Part shown: one piece after another, positions 16,318-23,456 of the stretch
Layout: every line of letters starts with the position of its first letter
Position numbering within the stretch: position 1 is the stretch's first letter
NCBI GenBank assembly: GCA_023392515.1
Contig: JAEVYX010000020.1
Span: 1-42,879 of the forward strand
DNA length: 42,879 nucleotides
Direction of reading: 5' to 3'
From: Bacillota bacterium
GTDB lineage: Bacteria > Bacillota > Clostridia > Christensenellales > Aristaeellaceae
The notes under the pieces: model-generated
The model's database searches: none
What the model saw: the letters and a program-made list of their open reading frames with translations, nothing else
Told to the model about the DNA's origin: nothing
Translations under genes and position numbers: made by a program

Positions 16318-16433
16318 GATGTTTTCCTCCTTGAATCATTACCCATGAGAATCCTTTCTCACGGTTTTTGGGGTTGTTGCTTTGGTTTGCCTTTGTATAA
16401 GCTGAGTTTGACCTTTTACGATTCAACCGGCGC
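16318..16433 (-). repeat. Flagellin spacer repeat, copy 1
   Basis: This 116-base spacer between the first and second flagellin genes differs from the spacer at 12349-12464 by only 6 substitutions. It contains the CsrA-type hairpin and the ribosome binding site of the second flagellin. I see no good sigma-28 promoter in it. Confidence 0.85.
16326..16364 (-). promoter_or_regulatory. CsrA-type leader of flagellin 2: AGGA-loop hairpin plus AGGAGG site
   Basis: The hairpin at 16343-16364 has a 9-bp stem (CCGTGAGAA with TTCTCATGG, one G-U pair) and loop AGGA. GGAGG is at 16330-16326. It is the same as in flagellin 6. Confidence 0.75.
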
Positions 16434-17306
16434 TTATTGCAAAAGCTGCAGTACGCCCTGGGGCTGGGCATTGGCCTGAGCCAGCATCGCCTGAGCGGCC
16501 TGGAGAAGGATGTTGTTCTTGGTGTAGGACATCATTTCCTCCGCCATATCCACGTCCCGTACACGGGATTCGGCAGCCTGCAGGTTTTCCTTGGTAGTAG
16601 CCATGTTGTTGGACGCATGCTCCAATTGGTTCTGCAATGCACCATAGTTGGCGCGGGTGGTGTTAACTTGCGTAATGCCGTTTTCTACCAGCGTAACCAA
16701 GTTTGCCACTGCTGAAATGTTCCCTGTGATGGTTTGTGCGGTAAGCAAGTTCAAGTCATCCGTTAATGCCGTACCAATTGCAACTGACTGGGCGCCATCT
16801 TCACCATAATAGATCGTTGCCGCTGCAGCGGGATTATCACCGGCTGCAATTGAAGTGAGTGCACCGGCACCGGCACCAGTAGTTAGAGTCTGAGCGCCAA
16901 AAACCTGCTTGCCATTGAACTTGGTGTTAACATAGATTTCTGCGACCGCCGTTCCCAGAGCCTTCATTTCGGAGCTGATGTTTGTCTGGTCGTCAGTGCT
17001 GTAGGTTCCGTTTTTCACCTGAACTGCCAGTTCCTTCATACGGGTGAGCATGTCGGACACTTCGTTGAGCGCGCCTTCTGCCGTCTGGATGAAAGAAACG
17101 CCGTCCTGAGCGTTACGGGTGGCCTGGGTCAATCCACGGATCTGACTGCGCATTTTTTCAGAAATAGACAACCCGGCCGCATCATCTGCCGCCCGGTTGA
17201 TTCGAAAACCGCTGGAGAGTTTTTCCATGGATTTGTTGGTGTTGACCGTGTTCGTGTTGTACTGCCGATAGGTGTTCATTGCCGAGATATTGTGACTGAT
17301 GCGCAT
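16434..17306 (-). CDS. Flagellin, first of the tandem array (next to csrA)
   Basis: A 290-residue flagellin and the first transcribed copy, 141 bases after csrA. This is the place of hag/fliC in related genomes, so it may be the ancestral copy. The ends match the other five, except for EEMMSYTKNN where the others have EEMMAYTKNN. The centre has VFGAQTLTTGAGAGALT and YYGEDGAQSVAI. The leader differs most from the rest (GGAGGAAAGTATC before ATG) but keeps the AGGA-loop hairpin. No convincing sigma-28 promoter is seen in the csrA-flagellin gap, so transcription may come through fliW-csrA. Confidence 0.96.
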   Translation of the reverse strand: MRISHNISAMNTYRQYNTNTVNTNKSMEKLSSGFRINRAADDAAGLSISEKMRSQIRGLTQATRNAQDGVSFIQTAEGALNEVSDMLTRMKELAVQVKNGTYSTDDQTNISSEMKALGTAVAEIYVNTKFNGKQVFGAQTLTTGAGAGALTSIAAGDNPAAAATIYYGEDGAQSVAIGTALTDDLNLLTAQTITGNISAVANLVTLVENGITQVNTTRANYGALQNQLEHASNNMATTKENLQAAESRVRDVDMAEEMMSYTKNNILLQAAQAMLAQANAQPQGVLQLLQ

Positions 17307-17314
17307 GATACTTT

Positions 17315-17353
17315 CCTCCTTGAATACTTGTCCGCAGGAATCCTTTCCCGCGG
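17315..17353 (-). promoter_or_regulatory. CsrA-type leader of flagellin 1: AGGA-loop hairpin plus AGGAGG site
   Basis: The hairpin at 17332-17353 has a 9-bp stem (CCGCGGGAA with TTCCTGCGG, one G-U pair) and loop AGGA. GGAGG is at 17319-17315. Its stem sequence is a third variant, again with pairing kept. Confidence 0.75.
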
Positions 17354-17447
17354 TATTGCATCAACCGAATTGCACGTACGGCTGCAAATCGGGTTTTGCC
17401 TTTGTAGTAAGCCTCAACCATTGCTTTGCACCCATCGTTCGCCGTTT

Positions 17448-17681
17448 CTATTCCTTGGGAGCAAACTTCTCCTTTAAAAGGTCCAATGATTGATTCCTAA
17501 TAGATATATCGGCTTCTAAGTTGCTCTTTTCAGTATCGAGTACCTCGCTTCGCATAATTCTTATGCTTTTTGGCGCTTCGATGCCGATTTTGATCTTATC
17601 CCCGCTTACTTCCAGGATGATGACCTTGATATCATCTCCAATCAGTATGCTGTCGCCTGGCTGTCGGCTGATCACTAGCAT
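17448..17681 (-). CDS. csrA: Translational repressor CsrA
   Basis: A 77-residue RNA-binding protein. Family features: MLVISRQPGDSILIGDDI at the N-terminus, and R44 in IMRSEVLD, the residue equivalent to the RNA-contacting Arg44 of other CsrA proteins. CsrA dimers bind GGA motifs in hairpin loops and block ribosome binding. The gene begins 2 bases after the fliW stop, so the antagonist and the repressor are co-translated. The six flagellin leaders just downstream all carry candidate CsrA sites. The C-terminal helix (about residues 50-77) is somewhat longer than in enteric CsrA, as in the FliW-regulated Gram-positive type. Confidence 0.96.
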   Translation of the reverse strand: MLVISRQPGDSILIGDDIKVIILEVSGDKIKIGIEAPKSIRIMRSEVLDTEKSNLEADISIRNQSLDLLKEKFAPKE

Positions 17682-17683
17682 CG

Positions 17684-18121
17684 TTATGCCGTCCTTTCAT
17701 AGTCGAACAGGGGAAACCTGACGGGATACTCCCGGTTATCCAGGATCACCTGCATGCCGATACGCTCCTTAAAATTAATTATTACCGGACTTTTCATATT
17801 GACAGTGGCCTCCCGGATGTTTTCCGGAATTACTGCAATCACGAAAAAGCTTAATTCTTCCAAGGCGGCCGCTTTCAATTTCTGCATGGTCTCTTCGGAT
17901 ACTTTGGGAGAATAACTATCCATCAGCATAAACGGATCCAGAATCACAAACCTGGGATTTTGCGCGTCGGCACACTGCAATTGCATCACACCGGACTCTG
18001 CCCGTGTGTCCAGCACCACAAACCGCTTGCTGCTTTCAAAAGCGTAAATTCCATCGGGAAATTGAATGATATCCTCCTCATTCACATGCACAAAGTCATA
18101 ATCCTTTGTGTTAATCAGCAC
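17684..18121 (-). CDS. fliW: Flagellar assembly factor FliW (CsrA antagonist)
   Basis: A 145-residue cytoplasmic protein of normal FliW length. Recognisable segments are IIQFPDGIYAFESSKRFVVLD near the N-terminus (FxxGIxGFE type), FFVIAVIPENI, and ATVNMKSPVIIN, all typical of the family. FliW binds CsrA and inhibits it; free flagellin binds FliW instead, so excess flagellin turns flagellin translation down. Translation starts with GTG after a GGAGGAGG site. A sigma-28-like promoter lies just upstream at 18156-18182. In this genome FliW would have to sense six flagellins that share the same C-terminus. Confidence 0.95.
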   Translation of the reverse strand: MLINTKDYDFVHVNEEDIIQFPDGIYAFESSKRFVVLDTRAESGVMQLQCADAQNPRFVILDPFMLMDSYSPKVSEETMQKLKAAALEELSFFVIAVIPENIREATVNMKSPVIINFKERIGMQVILDNREYPVRFPLFDYERTA

Positions 18122-18155
18122 ACGATCCTCCTCCTCTGGCGAAAACGCCGCCCGC

Positions 18156-18182
18156 TTATCGTTCGTGTATTAAAACAAATTA
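18156..18182 (-). promoter_or_regulatory. Sigma-28-type promoter for fliW-csrA-flagellins
   Basis: On the minus strand TAAT (18182-18179) is followed by 15 bases and AACGATAA (18163-18156). This matches 3 of 4 bases of the -35 and 6 of 8 of the -10 (CGATAA) of the sigma-28 consensus TAAA-N15-GCCGATAA. It overlaps the stop codon of the DUF6470 gene. It would start transcription about 30 nt before fliW. Confidence 0.6.
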
Positions 18183-18674
18183 AACCCTCTCGATGAAATA
18201 TTCGATCGAGTAGGGGACATAAGTATATTCAATTTGGGGGGGCTGCCAGCTGATTTCAACCTTATCCTTGGGGATTTGCAAATCCATGTGACCGCCGCTC
18301 CAGCTCATATCGGGCTTTTCCTCCGGCAAAAAAGCCAAAACTGTCTTAACCGGCTCTTTTCCCCGCTGCGCAGCAATCTGCGCAGGGTTTAATGCATCCG
18401 GCCCCATCATGGCGTTTTTCTCGTTGGAATACTGCCCGGCCTTATCCAGCGCAGCCTTTTCTCCCTTTTGAATCATCTGCTGAGCCTGAGACCGAAGGGA
18501 CTTGATACCGATGGAATCATAAAAGGCCCGGTTGTCTACTTCCAACTGCAACGGGTCTCTGTCCATCTTCATTTCCTCTCGTTTGACCGAAATGGTCATT
18601 TCAGCCGGCGTGGTCTTGCACAAGAGCTGAGCTTGTGTAATCTCATACCGTAAAACGAGCCGCTCGATCCTCAT
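18180..18674 (-). CDS. DUF6470 (YviE-like) protein
   Basis: A 164-residue soluble protein without membrane segments. It starts RIERLVLRYEITQAQL and ends with YVPYSIEYFIERV, both usual for the DUF6470/YviE family. The family sits between flgL and fliW in Bacillus and many clostridia, as it does here. The function is unknown; constant linkage with fliW suggests a role in late flagellar assembly or its control. The sequence has a Gln/Lys-rich helical middle (SLRSQAQQMIQKGEKAALDK) between two strand-rich parts. The ribosome binding site (GGTGAG) is weak. Confidence 0.85.
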   Translation of the reverse strand: MRIERLVLRYEITQAQLLCKTTPAEMTISVKREEMKMDRDPLQLEVDNRAFYDSIGIKSLRSQAQQMIQKGEKAALDKAGQYSNEKNAMMGPDALNPAQIAAQRGKEPVKTVLAFLPEEKPDMSWSGGHMDLQIPKDKVEISWQPPQIEYTYVPYSIEYFIERV

Positions 18675-18704
18675 TTCTCACTCACCTACCCATATTTACC
18701 TTTT

Positions 18705-19673
18705 TCAGCTCAGATAATCCAGCAAGGAGGGCTGCAAGATCTTCGTACCCATCTGCAAGCAGGCATTGTAAATCAGTTCCTGCTCAGAAAATTGGATCAT
18801 GCCCTCATCAAGCGGCAGACTCTCCAGCTGATTTTGTCTGTTCGTTGCCGTAATTTTGTTCCTTCCAAGCCTGTCGGCGAAAAATGAAATATAGTTTGTC
18901 TTTTCTCCAACGCCTACATACTGCATCCGAATATCGTCGGATTTGGCTTCAAGCTTGTCGGTATATATGTTCATGTCGGTCAAATCACCGCTTTCAATCT
19001 TATCGGCGATTTGGCCAATCAAATTATATAGATTGTTGCTAAGGCCATTGCCATCCACGCCTGCGCCCAGCAAAGCTATGCCGGAATAGGCTGTATCCAG
19101 GGCGGATTGAGGAGATACAACGCCGCTCCCATTGATGGAAAGGCCAATCCCAATATCCACATACCGGTTCTCCTGTTGGAAAGTACCGGTATTCACATTT
19201 TCACCGTTATAAAGCAGGTTCCCGGAGGCGTCCAGCGTAAAAGGCATCTCTTCGACCCCTTTGCCGCCAAAGATATACTTATCGGAAAATTTCGCATTGG
19301 CAGCACTCAAGATCATTTCCTGATAACTGCGCAAGGTCGCGCTGACCGCTTTGCGCGCCAAATCGTCGCTTGTACCGGTTGTACCTTGCAGCACCTGCGC
19401 CAGCGCATTGATAGCTGTGTCGTTAATCGTAGAAATAGAGGTTTCTATCTCATCCAAAAGACCTTGACTGTCACTCAGGCTGCTCTCGTACATATCGATC
19501 CTGGACAAAGATTTACGCACCCGAAAAGCTTTTAACGCGGAAGCCGGATCTTCCGATACCTTCATAAACTTCCGCTGGGCTGTGACCTTTGTGTTCAGAT
19601 CGTTCAAATCCGTAAGACTCCTGTTGAGTCTCTTCAAATAGTTCCCGGATATCATGTTATTGGTCAGGCGCAT
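18705..19673 (-). CDS. flgL: Flagellar hook-filament junction protein FlgL (HAP3)
   Basis: A 322-residue flagellin-like protein. N-terminal RLTNNMISGNYLKRLNRSL and VSEDPASALKAFRVRKSL (the family's S(E/D)DPxxA motif), and a C-terminal helix NACLQMGTKILQPSLLDYL, are typical of FlgL. It joins the FlgK ring to the filament outside the cell. The length is in the usual range of about 300 residues. It follows flgK by 20 bases with a TAGGAG site before ATG. It belongs to the flgM-flgN-flgK-flgL unit behind the sigma-28-type promoter at 21906-21932. Confidence 0.95.
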   Translation of the reverse strand: MRLTNNMISGNYLKRLNRSLTDLNDLNTKVTAQRKFMKVSEDPASALKAFRVRKSLSRIDMYESSLSDSQGLLDEIETSISTINDTAINALAQVLQGTTGTSDDLARKAVSATLRSYQEMILSAANAKFSDKYIFGGKGVEEMPFTLDASGNLLYNGENVNTGTFQQENRYVDIGIGLSINGSGVVSPQSALDTAYSGIALLGAGVDGNGLSNNLYNLIGQIADKIESGDLTDMNIYTDKLEAKSDDIRMQYVGVGEKTNYISFFADRLGRNKITATNRQNQLESLPLDEGMIQFSEQELIYNACLQMGTKILQPSLLDYLS

Positions 19674-19693
19674 CTAGCTCACGCTCCTATCGA

Positions 19694-21118
19694 TTAAAGG
19701 CCAACCAAGCCCATTCTATTGATAATAACATCAAGCGCTTCGTCCATTGCCGTCATTACCCTGGCTGATGCTTCAAACGCTTTTTGATATTTGATCAGAT
19801 TTGCCGTTTCTTCGTTGACGGATACCCCCATCACAGACTCCCGCTGATTGTTAATGGAAGAAATCACCATATCGCTGGTATTGGAAATATCCGCGGTATA
19901 GTTCACATCAATGGCAATATCCGTCATTAACGCCAGGGTGAATTCCTGAAATCCGCCATTGAAATAAGGAGATACGGCCACAGAGCCATCCATGGCGGAA
20001 ACCATTTTTAGGATGTTGTCGTTCATGCCCGGCGCAGGGCTGGGATCGTTGGTAGCCGTAATATAATTTGCATCATTCATCCAGCCGCTGGAAATGGCAA
20101 TATTGGAAGCATCGGTCCCCGAAAACAATGGTTTCCCGGCTCCGTTCAGTGTGTTGAATGTATCACGCAGGCTTGTGGCCAAGCTGTTAAGAGAAGCCTT
20201 GTAATAGGGAATTCCCCGATATGCACTTTGCCCGGCGCCAGCATAGTTACCCATGCCATTGAGCACCTGCATGGCTCCAAACAACTCTCCTCCGGTGATG
20301 GGAAGGTCGCCATTTGCCGTTTCCAGGTGGACATCACCGGGATCAGTTTCCAAAGTAACGGTGGCTACGACGCTGTTTTGTGCATCCAGCAAAAACTCAC
20401 TGCCTGTTTTCAGGCTCAGCGTGCCGTCGCTGTGATTGATTACAGTAATGTCCATATGCGAAGAGAGCGCATCGAGATAACCGTTTCTCATATCGTTCAA
20501 TTCGTTGGTGGAGCTTTGCTGCAGCTTGGCCACCTGAATGGAGTGGTTAATGGTACTGATTTTATTCAAAAGCGTGTTGACGTCCTTCACCGTAACGCCC
20601 ATCTCATAAATTTCCTGATCGTACACCGTGTTCAGCTGATTCATGTAATGATTAAGGGTCTGGGTTACTTTCTGGGCGCTGGAACGGGTAAGGCTGGAAA
20701 ACTCCACCTCACCCGCATTCAAAGACAGCGTTTGCAGCTGCTTATAAAAATCCTCAATCATAACGCCAAGCCCGTCTGTTTGCGTTTCATCAAAGTTGCT
20801 TTCAATATCCGACAGGATGCTGAGCGTTTTTTCTATGGCGCTGTTTTCCGAGTTTGCATTGCGGAAGCGAAGGTCAAGGAATTCGTCGCGAATCTGACGA
20901 ATGCCGTTAATCGTCACACCCAAGCCATTCGTCATCGTTCCGCTCTGGGCATATTTGTAACTGTCCGAATTAAAAGAGGTGGCGGATTGGTCCACCACCT
21001 GCCTGGAATAGCCTTGTGTGGACTGGTTGGCGATGTTATTGGCGGTAACATCAAGCCCAGCCTGTGCCGCCGTCAATCCGCTTTTTACTGCTTCAAATCC
21101 ATAAAAAGTCGCTCTCAT
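19694..21118 (-). CDS. flgK: Flagellar hook-associated protein FlgK (HAP1)
   Basis: A 474-residue hook-filament junction protein. The N-terminal RATFYGFEAVKSGLTAAQAGL and DVTANNIANQSTQGYSRQ and the C-terminal NLIKYQKAFEASARVMTAMDEALDVIINRMG are FlgK hallmarks. I place the start at the ATG at 21118 because a GAGGT ribosome binding site stands right before it and FlgK proteins begin at this point; an ATG at 21139 overlaps the flgN stop (TGATG) and would add 7 residues. It is a little short for the family (about 500). FlgK is secreted and sits on the hook tip, with FlgN as its chaperone, encoded just before it. Confidence 0.95.
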   Translation of the reverse strand: MRATFYGFEAVKSGLTAAQAGLDVTANNIANQSTQGYSRQVVDQSATSFNSDSYKYAQSGTMTNGLGVTINGIRQIRDEFLDLRFRNANSENSAIEKTLSILSDIESNFDETQTDGLGVMIEDFYKQLQTLSLNAGEVEFSSLTRSSAQKVTQTLNHYMNQLNTVYDQEIYEMGVTVKDVNTLLNKISTINHSIQVAKLQQSSTNELNDMRNGYLDALSSHMDITVINHSDGTLSLKTGSEFLLDAQNSVVATVTLETDPGDVHLETANGDLPITGGELFGAMQVLNGMGNYAGAGQSAYRGIPYYKASLNSLATSLRDTFNTLNGAGKPLFSGTDASNIAISSGWMNDANYITATNDPSPAPGMNDNILKMVSAMDGSVAVSPYFNGGFQEFTLALMTDIAIDVNYTADISNTSDMVISSINNQRESVMGVSVNEETANLIKYQKAFEASARVMTAMDEALDVIINRMGLVGL

Positions 21119-21138
21119 ATATACCTCTTGCCCATTCA

Positions 21139-21600
21139 TCAGATACTTGTCTGCACGGTTTTTGAATAAGTGCCGGAATTCTCATCCAACCCCAACTGCC
21201 GGTTCATAAAGTGGATGGTAGCCAGGCGGGTATCAACAAGCTTTTTGTTTAATGCGTTCTTCTTTTTCAGCGCCCCGATGGTTATCCGAAGGGTTTCATA
21301 AACCGGCTCCAGCGCCGACTGGCATTCCTTACTGCTCTTAATCATTTCCCGAAGTGTGGCACATTTCGTATCGGAGCACAACCCAATTCTTTGGGTTTCA
21401 AGGCCTTTGCTCTGCATCAGAAGCGCTTGCTGCGCATTCATCAGGTGGAGCAGTGCTTGCGTATCGCCGGAAACCAGAGCCTGGGTCTTTTCCCCTTCCA
21501 ACTCCAGCAGCTTTTCATAAACGTTACATTGCGCATCAAGCACTTTTTTAAGCGCAGCCAAATCGTTCACGGCGATCCCCTTCTTGCTACTGGTTTCCAT
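21139..21600 (-). CDS. flgN: FlgN family export chaperone
   Basis: A 153-residue helical protein with the usual FlgN size. Coiled-coil-like segments LKKVLDAQCNVYEKLLELEGEKTQALV and ALLHLMNAQQALLMQSKGLE match the family layout; the C-terminus NRQLGLDENSGTYSKT resembles the family's binding tail for FlgK/FlgL. FlgN keeps the hook-associated proteins soluble and delivers them to the export gate. It starts 14 bases inside flgM and ends at the flgK start region, so flgM-flgN-flgK are tightly coupled. Identity is by size, composition and place; the family is poorly conserved. Confidence 0.85.
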   Translation of the reverse strand: METSSKKGIAVNDLAALKKVLDAQCNVYEKLLELEGEKTQALVSGDTQALLHLMNAQQALLMQSKGLETQRIGLCSDTKCATLREMIKSSKECQSALEPVYETLRITIGALKKKNALNKKLVDTRLATIHFMNRQLGLDENSGTYSKTVQTSI

Positions 21601-21889
21601 AGATCATAGCCTCTGCGATGGCTTCCGCGGATACATAATATGTGCCCTGGGAAATCTCATTTTTCAGCCGAAGGAGCTTCTCCGATGAAGAAGCCTTTGT
21701 CGCTTCGCCTACCACCATGCTGACGATTCTGTCCATTTCGGAGTATTCTTTAGCGGTGCTTGATAAGACCAAATTGTCTTTGCCGCCGGCGTCAACCTGC
21801 TTTCTTGCATCCTTTGCGCCGGACAAAGTATTCTCCGTCATAATGGAGCTGTAGATTTTATCAAGCTGTATTGGATTAATTTTCATCAT
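21587..21889 (-). CDS. flgM: Anti-sigma-28 factor FlgM
   Basis: A 100-residue protein. It binds sigma-28 until it is exported through the finished hook. The C-terminal half SSEKLLRLKNEISQGTYYV and AEAIAEAMI is the FlgM sigma-binding region (consensus RxxKVxxLKxxIxxGTY). The N-terminal half is polar and likely disordered, as usual. It is the first gene after a sigma-28-type promoter at 21906-21932, giving the classic negative loop in which sigma-28 makes its own inhibitor. The sigma-28 gene itself is at 23457-24230 in the early operon. Confidence 0.93.
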   Translation of the reverse strand: MMKINPIQLDKIYSSIMTENTLSGAKDARKQVDAGGKDNLVLSSTAKEYSEMDRIVSMVVGEATKASSSEKLLRLKNEISQGTYYVSAEAIAEAMIYGNQ

Positions 21890-21905
21890 TCATCACCCGT
21901 TTTAT

Positions 21906-21932
21906 ATATCGATCATGTTTGAAAGAAGTTTA
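21906..21932 (-). promoter_or_regulatory. Sigma-28-type promoter for flgM-flgN-flgK-flgL
   Basis: On the minus strand TAAA (21932-21929), 15 bases, then ATCGATAT (21913-21906). The -35 matches fully and the -10 at 5 of 8 positions with the CGATA core of GCCGATAA. The distance to the flgM start is about 17-25 nt. The early operon ends right upstream (21950) with no strong terminator, so read-through is also likely. Confidence 0.68.
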
Positions 21933-21949
21933 GCAAAAAACGAAATCCC

Positions 21950-22648
21950 TTATGTTCTTAAGCCATTTGTAATTTGCTCCAGTTCATCGGCCGTTTGAAT
22001 CATCTTCGCATTGAATTGAAAGCCGCGCTGTGCAATCATCATACGGGTCATTTCGCCAATCAGGTCCACATTGGATAGCTCGGTCGCGCCGGTTACCCAT
22101 TGGGAAACATTATCAACGGCCGCTTCTCCGGAAGCCGCACTGACCGCGTATTTTCCATCACCCTGGGCATCCAAGGCTCCAGGGTTCAAAAAGGAGTACA
22201 GCGCCACCTGTGCGAGCGCGCCCTCAAAATCATTTAGATTTGCAGCAATGCGCTGGCCCTGCTGATTTAAAACGTATTCGCCGCTTTTCACAACAAGGTA
22301 ACTTTGACCCTGCTCCTGTGAAATGGAGAAGTTGCCGGAACGCAGAAAGGAAATTGTTCCGTCCGCGTTTTCCACAGAAAAGTAACCGGTTCCCGAGATC
22401 ATTGCGCTCATGGGCCATTCCTGGCCCGCCGCACCCTGGTTCGTAATGTTGGTGGTGGTCTGGGCACGGCTGCCGTTGCCAACCATCACATCCAGGCCTT
22501 GAGCACTGGTGTATATCAAGTCAGTAAAGTTGACCTCTTTTGCCTGATACCCTTGTGTGTTTACATTGGCAATATTGTTTCCCGTAACATCCAGGCTGTA
22601 CTGGTAGTTCTTCATGCCGGACTTTGCTGCGTAAAATCCATTTATCAT
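21950..22648 (-). CDS. flgG: Distal rod protein, FlgG-like (FlhP-like)
   Basis: A 232-residue axial protein of the flagellar rod. N-terminal SLDVTGNNIANVNTQGYQAKEVNF and C-terminal VDLIGEMTRMMIAQRGFQFNAKMIQTADE are the two conserved halves of the rod/hook family, which form the D0 coiled coil. The core GTGYFSVEN matches FlgG-type proteins. It is the last gene of the early operon, 43 bases after a second rod protein. In Bacillus the pair flhO-flhP has this order; the second (FlhP) corresponds to FlgG. The exact choice between FlgG and FlgF is less certain than the family. Confidence 0.85.
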   Translation of the reverse strand: MINGFYAAKSGMKNYQYSLDVTGNNIANVNTQGYQAKEVNFTDLIYTSAQGLDVMVGNGSRAQTTTNITNQGAAGQEWPMSAMISGTGYFSVENADGTISFLRSGNFSISQEQGQSYLVVKSGEYVLNQQGQRIAANLNDFEGALAQVALYSFLNPGALDAQGDGKYAVSAASGEAAVDNVSQWVTGATELSNVDLIGEMTRMMIAQRGFQFNAKMIQTADELEQITNGLRT

Positions 22649-22691
22649 ATTGACCGCTCCTTCAAGCTTTCTTCCAATCCACGCACCCTGT

Positions 22692-23432
22692 TTATACGCG
22701 CCCTATCTCGTTAACCGTCTTTTGGTTGATTAGATCCAGGATTCGCAGAGCCTGTCCGCAGGATTGAAACGCACGGGAAGCTTGCATCATGTCCGACATT
22801 TCCTCAATCATGTCTACATTTGAGCGTTCCAAATGCCCTGAAAGAATCCTGCCTGTAAAATTTGCGTTCCCTCCCGGATTGTTTACTGTATTGTTCTCGC
22901 GCTTATTCAAGGCATCCATGTTATTAGGAACGACCATTTGAAGCGTGTCGACATAGCGGCCGGCGCAGGAGACTTCGCCCCCTTCGCTGATAAGCACTTC
23001 TCCTGGGCCCATAAATAAGCGGCCATTCCGCCCAAGCACGTAATCGCCGGCGGAAGTCACAAGATACCCAAGGGCATTCACCTGAAAGCTTCCGTCCCGG
23101 GTGAGTCCGTTTCTTCCATTAGCAGCCTGTATGCTGAAGAAACCATCTCCCAGGATGGCATAATCCAGGCTTCTACCCGTCCCCTCAATCGTTCCCTGAG
23201 AATAATCGGTATACAGTTCATCGGCAATGCAGCCATGAGTAGTTGTACCAATTTCATCATCCTGTGTGCTGTTTATCATACGATAGGCTACATATTCACC
23301 AAAGGTCGTGGTAATCAAAGTATCCCGCTTAAAGCCGGATGTGCTGGCATTAGCCAAATTATTACCGGTTACATCCAGCGCCCTTTGACGGTTGAGCAGC
23401 CCGGTGGTTGCGGCATATACTGCGTTATCCAT
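22692..23432 (-). CDS. flgF: Rod protein, FlgF/FlhO-like
   Basis: A 246-residue rod-family protein. N-terminal ALDVTGNNLANASTSGFKRDTL and C-terminal SNVDMIEEMSDMMQASRAFQSCGQALRILD are the conserved halves; the middle has LDYAILGDGFFSIQ, the FlgF/FlgG core motif. It comes after the sigma-28 gene and before another rod gene, as flhO does in Bacillus. It would lie in the rod between the MS ring and the hook, exported by the type III system. It has one Cys in the C-terminal helix (SCGQ), unusual for an exported flagellar protein. Confidence 0.82.
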   Translation of the reverse strand: MDNAVYAATTGLLNRQRALDVTGNNLANASTSGFKRDTLITTTFGEYVAYRMINSTQDDEIGTTTHGCIADELYTDYSQGTIEGTGRSLDYAILGDGFFSIQAANGRNGLTRDGSFQVNALGYLVTSAGDYVLGRNGRLFMGPGEVLISEGGEVSCAGRYVDTLQMVVPNNMDALNKRENNTVNNPGGNANFTGRILSGHLERSNVDMIEEMSDMMQASRAFQSCGQALRILDLINQKTVNEIGRV

Positions 23433-23456
23433 AATAGCTCGTCTCCTTTGTGCGTA

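Larger units (their letters stand above)
11470..17306 (-). repeat. Tandem array of six flagellin genes
   Basis: Six direct repeats of about 1 kb, each a flagellin gene and a 99-125-base spacer, all on the minus strand. The 5' parts (about 95 codons) and 3' parts (about 80 codons) of the genes are nearly the same; the middle is different in each. This pattern fits tandem duplication followed by divergence of the middle with homogenisation of the ends. Confidence 0.9.

Noticed and set aside
11470..17306. CRISPR-like or insertion-sequence repeat structure
   Set aside because: The repeats are whole genes of about 1 kb with intact frames; there are no short regular repeats, cas genes, transposase or terminal inverted repeats.
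17354..17447. CCCGATTT near 17386 as a sigma-28 -10 box for the first flagellin
   Set aside because: At 14-16 bases upstream the sequence is CTTA/GCTT/GGCT, with no TAAA-like -35 box, and the last bases of the -10 do not fit.
20228..21169. 313-codon plus-strand frame opposite flgK and the end of flgN
   Set aside because: It is fully covered by well-supported minus-strand genes with correct motifs; its translation has no recognisable domain.
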